Assembly: GCA_034766995.1 (NCBI GenBank)
Contig: CM068314.1
Coordinates: 23,720,784-23,784,783 of the forward strand
Direction of reading: 5' to 3'
Length of the DNA: 64,000 nt
DNA from: Acanthacorydalis orientalis
Taxonomy: Eukaryota; Arthropoda; Insecta; Megaloptera; Corydalidae
Shown here: positions 25,138 to 38,203 of the stretch, piece by piece
Layout: each line of letters starts with the position of its first letter
Numbering within the stretch: position 1 is the first letter of the stretch
Notes under the pieces: generated by a model
What the model was told of the DNA's origin: nothing
Seen by the model: the letters and a program-made list of their open reading frames with translations, nothing else
Databases searched by the model: none
Program-made: the position numbers and the translations under genes

Positions 25138-25161
25138 GTGTATATGTTACACAAAATTATT
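25064..25161. repeat. 24-bp perfect direct repeat flanking (TA)n
   Basis: Identical 24-mers at 25064-25087 and 25138-25161 (beginning GTGTATATGTTACACAAAAT) enclose about 40 bp of TA. A local duplication by slippage or unequal exchange is the simplest reading. It begins 50 bp beyond the right end of the Tc1 element. Confidence 0.9.
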
Positions 25162-28100
25162 TTAGTTTCACTTAACGTTACATCAAGCAAACCTTGTTGA
25201 TGTATTCAATATGGTGTCGTTCTTCAAATCTACTGATAATGTTATGTTCGTTATCTCTATTGTAAAACATACGGCTTTCAAAGACAGCATAAATTTCAGA
25301 TAATTTATTCATCATTATGTATATGTACACATAAATTCGTACATATAATATTTATATATTTTAAAAGACATATACTAATATAGAACGATGAATCTTATAT
25401 AATTTAAAATAATAAAATATTTCTTTAAATAATAGTATTATTCTTTATTTATATAAAATCTTATTTTTTCAAAATTTTACCAAAAAAAATGTGAATTTGA
25501 CTTTAAGTCGAATATTTTATAACATTTATAAACTTTATTTAATTTATTCTAATAATGGTACAAGTTTGATATTTTAGAGAAACTGTATTCTGTTTTTATT
25601 AAAATATTAACAAAATAATATATTCAATTTTTACATATTTTAAAAAAGAGAAACATGTTTTGAATTGAAAATATATATTTATTAAATAAAATAATTCTCT
25701 TATTTGATATTTTAATCAAATATATTCAAATAAATTTATTTGCAAACGAACCAATAGAAGTTATATAATCTATCAGTTAATATAATTATGAATTGTAGAA
25801 ACATTTTCATTTAGAAAATAATAACTTTTTCTTCGAGAAAAAATAAAAATAAAAGAATTTTTTTATGTTTAAGATTTTGAAAGTAACTTGTATTAAAATA
25901 ACGATGAGAAATCTCTTATGCACCATAGTCAAACGCAAGATTTGTCAAAACTTGTTAAATGATGTGATTAAAAAAAACATATTAAAAATAGTAAACGATT
26001 ATTTGTGGATATTTGATTTTTTTTATTTCTTACTTTGTAATAAATAAAAAGTAGATAATATATTAGCCATTATTCCTTTTTTATCATTAAAACATTTATT
26101 ATTTATTTTTGTGGGAGAAAATTTTGAGTCATGTTGTATAGACTCTCTAATTTTTAAGTTTTATTTCAAAATTTTACATAAGTTAAAAAAAAATATATAA
26201 ATAAAAAACTCAACTGATTGTATATCAATATTATTTTTTTTTCATTAATAAGAGACTACGATCATAATCGATAACATAAACTACGATCCTAATGGATTTT
26301 TCAATATATTTTTAAAAAATGTAAATTATATAAAATATTTTCAAATGATTTAATTTTCTTCACGTTACTTGAATGATTTTCTTTAAAAATAATTCCTTTC
26401 AAAATAAAAATCTTTTAATAAGCCAACAAACATAAACTTTAGATGATATAATGTTTCATATCTCATCTCACACGACTATGAGAATGTAATATGCGAGATA
26501 TCAGGTGTTGCGTTGTCGTGAAAAAGTACGAACCTACATTTTTTGACCAACGTTTGTTGCTTCTTACACAGCTTTTGACATAAACTGATGACAGCTATTA
26601 AAAAAACAATTTTAAAATATGTTTTTATACCACATTTAAATCAAATTTCTACGCAAACTTTCATCAGTTGTAATAAAAAAAGATACAATATAGATTAAAC
26701 GTTTACATCTATATATGAGTATTTTCAAAATTAGATAATCCAGTATTATTTATTTTTTATGAGTAAATTGTAAATCGATATCCCTATATAAATATTTAAT
26801 GTATTCAAATTATATTTAAAGTACGTTATTATAAATAATTTACATAAATATAATAATTAAAGAATTAATTATTAAATTGTTCATTATTTCTGAACAGTTA
26901 TTGGATGAAGTTTGGAAACAAAATGTGTTTTAGAATTAAAAAGCATATTAAAATCACATTTCTTTCAATTTTACAATATTAACAATTATGAAAAATTTTT
27001 CTTTAAATATTCCTAATTGTAATCTTAAATAAGGATTCATTTTGTATATTGGTATTTTTCATTTTTTTTCAATTACTTATTAGATATACAATAGTTTGCC
27101 AATTTAAATAATAAATTATTGTTTTTAGTGTACAGTTTTCCTAATCAAATATAATAAAACATCAGTCCAGTTAATTTTTACCAGACATATTACTGAGATA
27201 ATGTTTCTAGAAGAAGCATTTTATATGACTTTTAGTTTCATCTTCAAAACAGAATTAATGTTTTGTGTCGGGTCCATAATGTCCAAGCTTGAATATATAT
27301 AAGAAAATACTTGAATGCCTTTCGAATACATTATTCACCAAAGTTATAAAAAATGAACTGTCTAGTGAAAATTGTGAAAAAACAGAAAGCACTTAAAAGA
27401 GAGATCACACATTTCAATTTGACATTTATACATTATACACTTACACTCTTGCCACCTTTGAAATCGCGCCAACTTTATAACAGTGTATAAATCCGACATT
27501 TAAAAATATAGCAACTTTATATTAGTATTTTCTCGTCTGTATATAAATAAAATTCAATTTATATAAAAAAATATACATAGTTTATTTAGTAAATTTTTTA
27601 TCAAACAAATAAAACTATATAATATTGACCTTTTATTTTCTGTAAACTACAAATTAGTTAAATCAATGCTGTAGTCGTTTCAATTTAAAAGTTAGTTCAT
27701 TCAGAGTTTTATATATCTAATTAATAATTAAACCATGTATTGAACAATCAATATATACATTTCTGATTTCGAATGTGTTTTAAAATTATTAGAACATTAA
27801 TACTGCTTTCGTTATTTATTCAGCATATAATGTTTAGTATACTCTATTGTATCAAAATATCATTATTTTATGACATAGATAACGTTTTGTATATGTCGCA
27901 TCTGTGAAAACATTATTTTGAGATATTTATTAATCAATTCAAATATAATTTTCAGTCATGTGTAATATTATAAAAACCATAATTAAATTTTACGTTATCG
28001 TTGCTAAAATTAATTAGTATTTTTAACAATCTGATAGAAAAAACATTCCAGGCATTGCCAGATTAAAAATAGGTGAGTTTGTTTTGAAATTGAAAAACTT

Positions 28101-28659
28101 TCTTTTATTTATTAACATTTGTTACGCAAAGTATTTCTATTGAATAATATTCTATAGAAATATAACTTCATTATTTACAAATATGTTTAATATTTGACTA
28201 ATAAATTGAAAAACTCGTTTTCAAAATACCGCAACACTTTTTACTGTACTACTCGATAGTTTTGCAAATTGAGTTAATTTGTAATACAATAATTTGCATG
28301 TTATTGTCGTAGAAAACAGTATATTAAGAATTCAGTAGAATAAAACATGTAAGAATAAGGTATCGTTAGTTCTACTTTAACGTCTGCATACAGTATTATC
28401 TAAAATTCAATTTAACAAAATTGAAAAGGAACCAGAACTTTTTGTTCGGCACACCTGCGCAAAAAAGCAATTAACAATGAAAGAAGAAAAATATTTTTTA
28501 CGAAGTCGATGTCTTTGGAATAAATTTAATTCAATCATCCATAATATAAACTGAATAATAAATGATCAACACTGCTTTTGTCGTTTTTAAACCTTTTTTA
28601 ATTAATTTGAATTTTATTTGACAACACGAATTAAAATCGTATATCATATTTCTTTGTAA

Positions 28660-28706
<47 letters not shown>

Positions 28707-28998
28707 CGTTCTGTAAAGGAACATTACATAAATGCTTTTAAAATGCTATTAAGTGCGTTTTTCACATTCATAATTCCACTTTATGTCTCCAAATAATTGT
28801 AAGCTTTTTATCACCTGAAACATGTTATCATTAAAATAAATGTCAATGTTACAAGAAAAACCTTGCATAAATGCATTAATAAGGCTGATATGAGTTTTTA
28901 TATTACATTAACATAGAAAACCTCTATGTGAATATTCGGTTATTTCAAAGTAAACATAGGATATGATTATTAATATGCAAATTTGATTATTGTTATTA

Positions 28999-29042
<44 letters not shown>

Positions 29043-29209
29043 TAAAAAAAAGTACAGAGGAATATTCTGCTAGAGGAAAGGAATGTGTATTTCATATAAA
29101 ATTTAATTTACTTGAAATAATATCAGTAGTTTTTTATTAATTATCTTTCTATATATAAAAAATAATTGCAACATAAAATTTCCATAAAATAACATTTTTT
29201 TTCATGTAG
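25162..29209. other. Gene-free AT-rich DNA
   Basis: (TA)n tracts lie at 28661-28701 and 29001-29035. The only recognisable item is a mariner scrap near 26.5 kb. The long stretch 25.2-28.6 kb is unusually poor in microsatellites compared with the rest of the window. Confidence 0.72.
26480..26592 (-). pseudogene. Mariner-family transposase core scrap
   Basis: On the minus strand a frame reads NKRWSKNV followed, one base out of frame, by FVLFHDNATPDISH. HDNA with a preceding hydrophobic strand is the second catalytic Asp motif of mariner transposases (HDNAxxH), and the upstream KRPxxW-like spacing also fits. Neighbouring motifs are not legible and no TIR was found. It belongs to a different lineage from the other mariners here, as far as so short a piece can say. 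Confidence 0.5.
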
Positions 29210-29251
29210 ACCACCTCCTCGCAACGCCGCTACTCCAGCTACACTCTACAA
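29210..29251 (+). other. Candidate 42-bp exon or terminal exon
   Basis: A pyrimidine-rich acceptor (TTTTTTTTCATGTAG) ends at 29209. It is followed by 42 bp of strikingly GC-rich sequence open in all three frames, then a donor-like GTAGGA at 29252. One frame reads PPPRNAATPATLY and would stop at TAG two codons later if not spliced, so it could be a 3' terminal coding end. The frame TTSSQRRYSSYTLQ fits a skipped-in microexon. GC enrichment continues less strongly to about 29350. The product is not recognised. Confidence 0.3.
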
Positions 29252-30189
29252 GTAGGATGTTAACCATTCCCATTCCCGATCATTTCCGATGTTTCACGAA
29301 TCGTCATGTTCGTCGATTCCAATGAAACAGTATTCGAGAACGGCCAGTTGTATATCCGTAAAATTAGGTCGTTATAAAAGTATAAATATTTGTACGGAGA
29401 TATACATGAATTAATATCCATGTGAATATTTCCTTGCTATAAACTCGTAACCCATAGTTAACTTGTTATATTTGTATTCGTTATAACCAAGTTTAACTGT
29501 TTTGTATGTTTAAGTATTTAAGTGGTCATTCAAAGAAAGTAAAAGTGAACCATTCAAAGTGAACACTTAAACTGTGCCTAGACAATCATTGCAAAGTGGC
29601 ACAATTTGAAAAATTTAGTTTGGAGTTAATTCAACTTAAAAAATAGTCAAACTTTATCACTCTTTCTAAAAAATAATTCAGATCAAAGAAAAATAGTTAG
29701 ATAATTGTAACTGATAGATTTAATACATTTAATTTATTAGGCAACTATTACAAATGAAAAACAATAAAAAAATTTCTTAACAATTCTTAAGTTGTCTCAT
29801 TACAGTCAGTGAGTAAAATAATCACATTCAAACAATGGAGGTTGTTTTTCAAATAAGAAAAGAAAATGAATTAAAGATAATCCAAGCAAATTTGTTTGAT
29901 AACTATATTAAAAACAGAAAAATATTCTTATGTAAAAAGGGATACATTAATTTGATCTTATTTAAAAGAAAAGAAATATTAATAACATTACATTTTTTAT
30001 TAATCTATAAAAAAGTAAAAATATACTTAAACTTCTTAGGTTACAATAAGTACTTGTACTTCAGACCATTGATATTAATTTATAAGAGAAAGATCTTTTA
30101 TATACACTTCAACAATTTTAATTCACTCTTGTGCTTATTAAAAGACTAACTATATTTTTCAAACAAATAAAAAAAATAGTTGTATGTAT

Positions 30190-30225
<36 letters not shown>

Positions 30226-30518
30226 AGCAGTTAAAATTGAAATGTTTAAGTAAAAATAAGAACAAACCGTAATTTTCTCATTTCTTTGATAGCGTAATTT
30301 CAATTAAAGAAGTGAAATTTCACTTATGACTGCTTTGAGATTTTCACTTAATTTCTTTACTTCTCTTACAATTAGAAGCAATTAAGTAGATTCAGGTCAT
30401 GTCGTTGTAAAAAAAATCTTCTACCTGTAAGACTTCTGAAGAAAGACATTTCAGTGCAAAAATTAAAAGCTTAATAAAATTATGCGATGGCCTTTTCCAT
30501 TTTTTTAATTAATGCTCG

Positions 30519-30567
<49 letters not shown>

Positions 30568-30988
30568 TAATCATTAATTATAAAATCATTTTTATACAAC
30601 TTGCGAAAAACCTACGTTCGATTTATTTCATTTTTATAGTGTACACGGAATGCAATCATAATCAAAAATTTTTTTTTGGTATTTTTGTTTTTTTTTTTTA
30701 TTGTAAATAATATATATATATATATATATATTAACGAGCGACATAAATTCTTTTAATCTTTCAATTTTATTACTTTAAAAACGTTAAAAAATATATTTAA
30801 TAAAAATGTATCTGAATATAAAGTTTGTTGAATAAAATATAATATCATTCCTTGCAAACATTTTAGCTGTCAATACAAAAGTCTTATTGATACTTTAACA
30901 TGTCTCATATTACCCAACTTTATATGCCTACTTTAAATTACGCTTTTATGCATATACATAAATATTTACATATACATACATATGCACA

Positions 30989-31045
<57 letters not shown>

Positions 31046-31438
31046 ACATATTGATTTAAGTTTTTCAACTTTAATTATAAACTGAATACCGAGTTTAGTT
31101 AATGATACTACGAAACCAATCCAATTAGATCTCTTTGAAATAAACTTTAGTTAGAGAATAAATAGACATTAAATCCAACTTCAATGAGTATCTTTTGACA
31201 TAATTCAGTTTCGTGAACACAAAATCTACAGACAGAACACCTTATAGAGTGGTACGAATTTTAAAGTTACATCAAATTCATTTATTTTCAATATATCTTT
31301 AATGAACACTAATTAAAAGTTACAACTACTGCAATTCGTTTTACTTTAATAGTTGCTTGGAAAAGTAAACAATTAGTTACTTGGAAAATCGTTTAAGTCG
31401 GAAAATAAATAATAATTTACATTCATTAACACTTTCTT

Positions 31439-31495
<57 letters not shown>

Positions 31496-31774
31496 GATGT
31501 TTTAAAACATCCTAAATGCATTATAATTTTAATATCATCAATTAATATTTTTATTGCTTTGTTTATATATTATGTTACAAATACAATTTAATTATAAAAA
31601 TGATTAGCTATTTTTTTCATTTAGTCCTATTTAATAATGAAGAATATTGAAAATACTATCTTAAAATATTGAAACAACCAATAATGAATTTGTATTTAAA
31701 AAATAATTCTTCATATTAAATATTCAAGAATATCGATGGTGAGTTTTTATAGATAAACATGATATTAATAAATA
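29252..31774. other. Gene-free AT-rich DNA
   Basis: TA tracts lie at 30192-30222, 30521-30562, 30707-30731 and 30991-31041, and a symmetric TA-GT-TA tract at 31439-31495. The 104-codon frame at 29835-30149 is rich in Ile, Leu, Lys, Asn, Phe and Tyr with no domain. At this AT content about one such frame is expected per window, so it is not called a gene. Confidence 0.72.
31439..31495. repeat. (TA)n(TG)n(TA)n compound microsatellite
   Basis: About 20 bp TA, 20 bp TG, then 16 bp TA. Confidence 0.97.
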
Positions 31775-32340
31775 TTAGGTTTGTAGGAGAATAATTTCGG
31801 TTTTTATTTTTGAATTCGAAACCGTATTTTTTTGATGAAAGTGTCATTTCATCGTGTTCATGTTAATATCATTTTAAAGTGCATGTTTCGGTCTATTTTT
31901 TGTAATATCGACTTTGGTTTTATTATTAGTTTCTCTTAAAATTGCGCTATTGAATTAAACATAGAAAAGAAGCAAATAAGAGCTTTTTTGTATGAGTTCA
32001 AAACGTTAATCAGCAGAAACTGCTCGTGATGAACTAAATGATGCTTTTGGTGTTGGCACTGTTAAGGAACGTACGTTGTAATCGTGATTCTATAAAGTTT
32101 ATGATGGGAACGAGAGCCTTGAAGATAAAGAAGATCGCGGTCATCCTTCTTCAGTTCATAATGACCAACTGAAAGCGTTAGTTGAATTAGAACCACGCAC
32201 AATTCGAGAGCTTACACAAAGCTAAAACATTAATCATCCAACAGTTCTGGATCACTTAAAACAACTATGAAAATCAAAACAGAGAAAAATGTATCTGAAT
32301 TTGATAGTCATAAGCCGCAATTATTTTTCTACCAAGTTAA
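31775..32340 (+). mobile_element. Internally deleted cecropia-type mariner, copy 1 (566 bp)
   Basis: TA flanks both ends (31773-31774 and 32341-32342). The left terminus TTAGGTTTGTAGGAGAATAA and the right terminus, in reverse complement TTAACTTGGTAGAAAAATAA, are imperfect inverted repeats of the TTAGGTTGGT...AATTGCGG type known from cecropia-subfamily mariners such as Hsmar1/MADE1. Full elements are about 1.3 kb. Here the coding region is cut after the first HTH domain and joined to the last few codons and 3' end. The copy at 39401-39950 has the same join. Confidence 0.9.
31961..32320 (+). pseudogene. Mariner transposase N-terminal fragment, broken
   Basis: The reading starts at ATAGAAAAGAAGC, where an ATG is expected. 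After one frameshift it gives ETARDELNDAFGVGTV, then SLEDKEDRGHPSS, HNDQLKALVE, TIRELTQ and VLDHLKQL, the ordered landmarks of the mariner paired HTH region that binds the TIR. At least four stops (TGA/TAA) interrupt it. The catalytic domain is missing. Sequence resembling the extreme C terminus (SEFDSH, for xxYFD) follows the deletion point directly. Confidence 0.9.
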
Positions 32341-34384
32341 TATTATTCAGTTAAAATTATACTTGGAAACCATCTTGTAATTGAAAATATATTAAATTTG
32401 GTTTCCGTTCAATAAACTAGTTTGATGTCAGTAAATATTTCTTATAGGGAATATTCTTAATAACATACATAACATAATTATTCTTTGAATTGTAATTTTT
32501 GAGAATTTCAATATATTATTCACAACCAATATATTAATTTAATATTGATTTTGTTAACAGCGTAATAATTAAGAATAAATTACAAATATTTAATCATTAA
32601 TTGAAAAAAAATATTAACTGAACTAACATAATGAATTCAAATATCAGAGTGATTTTTATGAAAACTAAAAACTATTTCCTATTGTCTAATAGAGGCTTCC
32701 ATTTTTGAAAACTATATAACGTTTATTTTAATTATTACAGACTTTCTTACATTAAAAAAGTCAATTATAAAAATGAAATCGTTTTTATTGAATTAACAAA
32801 ATAATTAGATGAGATGCGATTCTTTTTTAATTCTTTAACAAAATTTCTGTTCGGATATTTTTTTCACTTTTAATGATATTTTATACATCAATGAATTTTT
32901 GTCAAGTAACATTTAATAAATATAAATCGTTCATACTTATACATGATTTTTCATGCTAAAAAAAGACATTAAACGATTATCTTATGCAATATTCTCTCTA
33001 GACTGAAACAAAATATATAATTTTATCATGTGCTCAAATATTCGATTCCAGTAAATAGTGTTTTTTACGCTCATTTGTGTTTATATATTTTATCATTTTA
33101 TTGAAAAATGCATAATAGTAATGCAGAGCAGTGTATTAATTTTAAATGTTTATCCAAATAGGGCAAATACGCTAGTAAACTGGTAAGTAATAAAAATGTA
33201 TGGTGCAGTATTCGCATATAAATAATTTTCTGATTGTTCGAGAAGACGTGCAGGAGAATTTTAATTGCATATTTGATAAGAAAAATGCACTAGATAATTA
33301 GCTTCGCTAGTATAAAATACGAAAATGATTTTTTTATGTAGAATATACGAGAGAATAGAAAAGTAAATAAATTAATTTCTTATATTTTTAAAAATTGATA
33401 GCTATTTTTGCGAACAGTTTGTCCAGTTGACTTTCTGTACACTATGTTCCAAGCTGAAAGCATTAAATATAGCATATGTATTGAATAGATACAAATGTTA
33501 TATGAACTAGTTTGACTTGCACATTTGAGATGAGCGGTTAGCAGACTATGTAGTGGTCAAATGAACGTCACCGGCGGAATACATATATTGAATATTTTAC
33601 TAGCACAATGTTGCGGTATTACGATAATATTAAATGGTAACGTCGCCAGTGCAGTCGGTTTCTGTTTGCACAAAACCTAGCGAATATATACTGTCTGTAA
33701 GCTCTAAATGCATACTACAATAATATTATATTTTACAAGTTTGTATCCAGACCGTAACAAAATATTTCTATATACCTTTATATACAAGTATACTTTTGCG
33801 CTTTTTCGAATATAAATATTCAAAGAAAAAAAAATTCAAACGTTTGAAAACAAGTTATTAGTGCGCTTTACATATTTAAATAAATATTAACTTCTTTTAT
33901 TTCTTCCTCCGTGTATTTGTTTCTCTTGTTATAATAATATTTACTGTTTATATATGGCGTATTACATTTCCAGGAAAGGAAATTCATACAAGATATTTTT
34001 TTTCATATCTGTAAATAAAACGAAACGAATGTTTTATTTTCGTTCCGTAAGAGACATACATTTAAAATTAATTATTTTAATGGTGTTTTAAAGAAATTAG
34101 TCAATGAATGTATTTTTTTAATTTATTAAAACCAATTCAAATGAGTCTAAAGAAAACGCGCGTAGATACAAAATAAATCTAGAATTACTGGTATGGGTTA
34201 CCAAACAAAATGATTTTATGGATCCAACTAATCTTATCGTCCATTCAAATGAAATTCACGTGGTGAGGATTCAATCAGACATACAATTCTTGGTATCGAT
34301 TTTCAATTGAAGCGTTTAAGTGGAATAGGAAGAGTAATGTGTATTAGTCTTTGTTCGTTACATATTGTACATTCATAAATTGTA

Positions 34385-34440
<56 letters not shown>

Positions 34441-34671
34441 AAGTGTGTGTGCGTACATCTTTAATAATAACAGCTTAAAAATATAAACCTAGTAGAGACT
34501 TTTTATTGTCGAAAAAATGTTTACGTTATAATCCTACTTTTGTAATACATTCGAAAGTATCTATCAATAACAAATCATATATATATATATATATATATAA
34601 AGATTAAATTGAAAAAAAATATATATTTTTTCAGAATAGGGCGCAATTTTTTTGAAAAAATATTGAATTTA
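32341..34671. other. Gene-free AT-rich DNA
   Basis: TA tracts lie at 34389-34432 and 34579-34600. The stretch 33420-33690 is somewhat less AT-rich and holds CACCGGCGGAAT and AGTGCAGTCGG words, the latter resembling an arthropod initiator. No reading frame or splice pair supports a gene there. Confidence 0.7.
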
Positions 34672-35905
34672 TTAGATGTATAAATTAATTCGCTGCCATT
34701 TTTATAGAAAGTTATTATTTATTTACAGAAAAATTGAATAAATTTTATTCCTCAAAATGTCTTCCATTATTGTATATAACTTTGCACCATCTGTCTGGTA
34801 ACTAACAAATCTCTTGCCGAAAAAAATGACGACTTTAAGTCGATGAAGTCGTCAATGCAATTTCGAATCTCTTCTACTGTTTTAAAATAAGTATCAGTCA
34901 GGTGGTGCTGAAGCGACCGAAACAGGAGATAATCTGACGGGACTAGGTCCGGTAAATACGCCACATGAGGGAAAACTTTCCAGACCAACGAACAAATAAC
35001 TTCTTTGGTCCCTTTCGCGACGTGCGGCTGAGCGTTGTCGTGCTACAAATTGCCTCGTTCTCTCGCCAATGAATAGTATTTTTCTTCTCTAATTCGTCAC
35101 TTAAACAGATAAACTGTTGTTGCTAACTCTTTGAAGTTATAGTCTGATTAAGTTCGAGCAACTCATAATACATCACACCTTAAATGTTCCATCAAATACA
35201 CAACAACACTTTTTTGGTGTGAATATTTGGTTTAGGAGTCGATTTTTCACCGGGCGTAACTCATGACTTCAAGTACTTATGATTTTTCATCCCCGGTTAT
35301 GATTGTATACAAAAAAATCCTTCTTTTTAAACCGTGTGAACGAGGACATAGCTGTCATTCTTTCTTTGTTTTCTGGATTGAGTTCATATGAAATCCATCA
35401 GCCTAACTTTTAAATTTTTCTCAGCTGATTATAGGCGATAAGAAATTACTTGATGGAGAACTCCAAATTATTGAGAGAGTTTCTATTCAGTCTGCAAGGA
35501 GTTTTCACTTAATAGCTGCTCAAGTTTGTCGTCGTCATTTCTTTTTGTTTGTCTGGGACGTTCTTAATCAGAAAAATAAAAATCATCACTTCAAAACCTT
35601 ATAAACCATCTTTTGAATATTTTATGCATCACCGTTGCCTAAACCTGAACAAATCATTTTCGCAGCTTTGGTAGCATTTTTTCAACTGGAATGAAAAAAA
35701 TATTCAATACCTAATATGCTATTTTCAGACGTCATCGAATTCACTACGGTTTTGTAAGATTATGCCAACTGCTTGAAAAAAAAATAATGTTTTTAAATGT
35801 AAAAGTTGGCACTTTAAAATCTTAAAATGACAACAAAATATTTTATTTTTAAACAGATTCATAATTGATTCAATTTAAAGGCACCAAATTAATTTTTACA
35901 TCTAA
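34672..35905 (-). mobile_element. Complete-length mariner element, 1234 bp, inactive
   Basis: TA target duplications occur at 34670-34671 and 35906-35907. The 26-bp termini begin TTAGATGTATAAATT on the left and TTAGATGTAAAAATT (reverse complement) on the right, 23 of 26 identical. The length is normal for mariner. The TIR differs from that of the two deleted copies at 31.8 and 39.4 kb, so this is a separate lineage. It contains one decayed transposase on the minus strand. Confidence 0.94.
34740..35720 (-). pseudogene. Mariner (DD34D) transposase pseudogene
   Basis: Read on the minus strand with several frameshifts, the order is: an N-terminal HTH with QLLSENSLQT and LGVLHQV-like segments, then SYELNPENKERMTAM, ITGDEK with the first catalytic Asp (35289-35291), TKYSHQKSVVVYLM, HDNAQPHVAKG with the second Asp (35037-35039), YLPDLVPSDY with the third (34932-34934), and a C-terminal tail. 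The second and third Asp are exactly 34 residues apart, as in active mariners. Stops occur after ITGDEKS, before HDNA (TAG at 35043-35045) and elsewhere. All three catalytic residues survive in a protein that cannot be made. Confidence 0.93.
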
Positions 35906-37075
35906 TATATTTATATATCCAAACCATCAGATTTGTTATAATCTTATTATTGTTTTCCTTTGATCTGTTTTTTTTATTTATTATCTTATAAAACCGATAT
36001 CAGTACTAACACCATTTAATAATTAAATTAATAATCTTAATTAAAATATGAGGAATCCGTTGAATGTTTTACACAAAAGTTTATAACTATTAAAGGGTGA
36101 GAGATATACTTGAAGATGAAACTAATATCGAAACTTGTTGTATTAGATATTAAAAAGAAAATCAAAAAATAACATTTATAACAGTAATAACGTTATAAAT
36201 TACTTTTTAATTCATATCCATAAACGTCCATAATATAATAATATTATTTTATGAGTATTTCTTAATGTGTATAAAGAGAAAAGAAATATTTTTAAAAAGT
36301 TTGATACGAAAATTGATACAACATATTCAAAATGTAAAATGAATAAATAAAAAAACGTGTTTTAGAAACAACTTCTTTCACTCATACTAACCAATATGCA
36401 AATTAAGCTTGTAAACTTACTTTTGTGAGAATTTTATTGTCAAATCAACTTGTGAATTGATCACAGTTTTATGATCGTGTAGTTTAGTTTTTAGCACAAA
36501 TATTTTACATGTTTAAACACAGTTCCCGTATTAAACAGACATTAAAAAACTTTTATAATCGATTGGCAAAAGAACTGTACTTGAATTAAACAAAGCCAGT
36601 ATATCTTTTATATGTTTAGAAATTTAATTTCACTTATAAAAATTTTTCTTTTATATTTATTATTCATTTTATATTTAAGGTTAATTTTCTTATTCAAAAA
36701 TGTGTTGTAAACTATAAATATTCTTTAAAAAATAAGTTAATATGTATATATATATATATATATTAATAAAGAAATAATATTATATGGAATGAATATCAAT
36801 TGTAGATTCAATAAATAATACGCTTTTGATATTTATTGAAAAATTGAAAAAAAAATCGTTTGATATTCTAAAATATAAAATAATAGTAGTCTCTTTAATA
36901 ATTACAACCTAATTTCAAAAAATAAATTGAATTATATTGACTGTTCAAGAATTATATATTTTACAATATTAAATCTTAACATCAAAATATTTCTGAAAAA
37001 TGCATGAAAACGTATCTTACAGTTACATCAATCTTCTTTTAAAAGTTCAAACATTTACAATTATGTATTTCAATC

Positions 37076-37163
<88 letters not shown>

Positions 37164-37497
37164 GTAGTGTGTATATAAGTACAGAATAAAATTGAAACTA
37201 ACTTTTTTTATATATTGTTGCCATTAAGGAATTGTATTACTTTCGAAGCTGTCATTTCATGAAGACATTTTTCATAAGTCAAAATTTAACGACCAGTGAA
37301 ATCGATTAAGTGTAAATATAGGTGTGTAGAGAAGTTAAAGTTGTGCGCCAAATGTAAATATATTTAAGCAAGTTCCGACGCCTCGTCACGAATATGAAAG
37401 AAGAACAGAACGGAAAAACGGTGCTACTAAGGGAAAACCGTAGGGTGTCCCGTCATCCTGCGGGATCATGCTAATGTTTAAATAATAGATTACTCAC
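35906..37497. other. Gene-free AT-rich DNA
   Basis: TA tracts lie at 36742-36763 and 37078-37140, the latter running into (TG)n to about 37163. From 37370 onward base composition rises in GC, leading into the candidate exon at 37498-37534. A short stem CCCG...CGGG lies near 37458-37473. Confidence 0.7.
37078..37163. repeat. (TA)n(TG)n compound microsatellite
   Basis: About 63 bp of TA followed by about 22 bp of TG. Confidence 0.97.
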
Positions 37498-37534
37498 GTC
37501 TTGACGTCGGAGGTGCAGGTCGAACTCAACTTCA
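37498..37534 (-). other. Candidate 37-bp coding exon, minus strand
   Basis: On the minus strand the pyrimidine-rich acceptor TTTTTTCAAGTCTTCCACAG is followed by 37 GC-rich bases and then a consensus donor GTGAGT (37492-37497). One frame reads EVEFDLHLRRQD and another KLSSTCTSDVKT. The remaining frame stops at once. Both splice sites are close to consensus and the composition contrasts with the flanks, which is why it is listed. I cannot match either peptide to a family. It could instead be an untranslated exon. Confidence 0.4.
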
Positions 37535-37708
37535 CTGTGGAAGACTTGAAAAAATAATGTTCTTTTTTTGTCTTATTCTATGAATGTATGTAAAGGTAGT
37601 GTGCATTTTTTTGTTTTTTTTTTTGAGACAAACCTAAATTATGAATATATTTCTTTCTGCGATACGGTAACAAATATTATATTCTCTTGAGGAAATGGTT
37701 TAAATATA

Positions 37709-37778
<70 letters not shown>

Positions 37779-38130
37779 TATACTCGTAAGTAAAAAAGTT
37801 GATTTGAAAAATAAATCTTGTATCAAATATAATTAATTCGATAGTTTTCTAGAACAGTAATAAAATATGCACAATTCTAATTAGCTATATATTCTTAAAT
37901 TCTTTAAAACGTGATAAAAAAAGTTTACATGGAAGCTCGAAATGTTATTTGAATAAAAAGTTTTCTGAATAATGTAAAAGTAAAATCAGATAAATAACTG
38001 ATTTCACATTGATAATAAATCTACATACTTTTTACAGCATTAAAGTACAGATTTTAAAGAATGAATACATGTATTGTAATTGAAAATAAATTTAGGCACA
38101 ATATTTTTATTTTACGGGACATTATTTCAT

Positions 38131-38203
<73 letters not shown>

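Noticed and set aside
29835..30149. 104-codon plus-strand frame
   Set aside because: Composition is Ile/Leu/Lys/Asn/Phe/Tyr as expected from AT-rich DNA. With about 9% stop codons per position, roughly one frame of this length is expected by chance in the window. No domain or splice context is seen.
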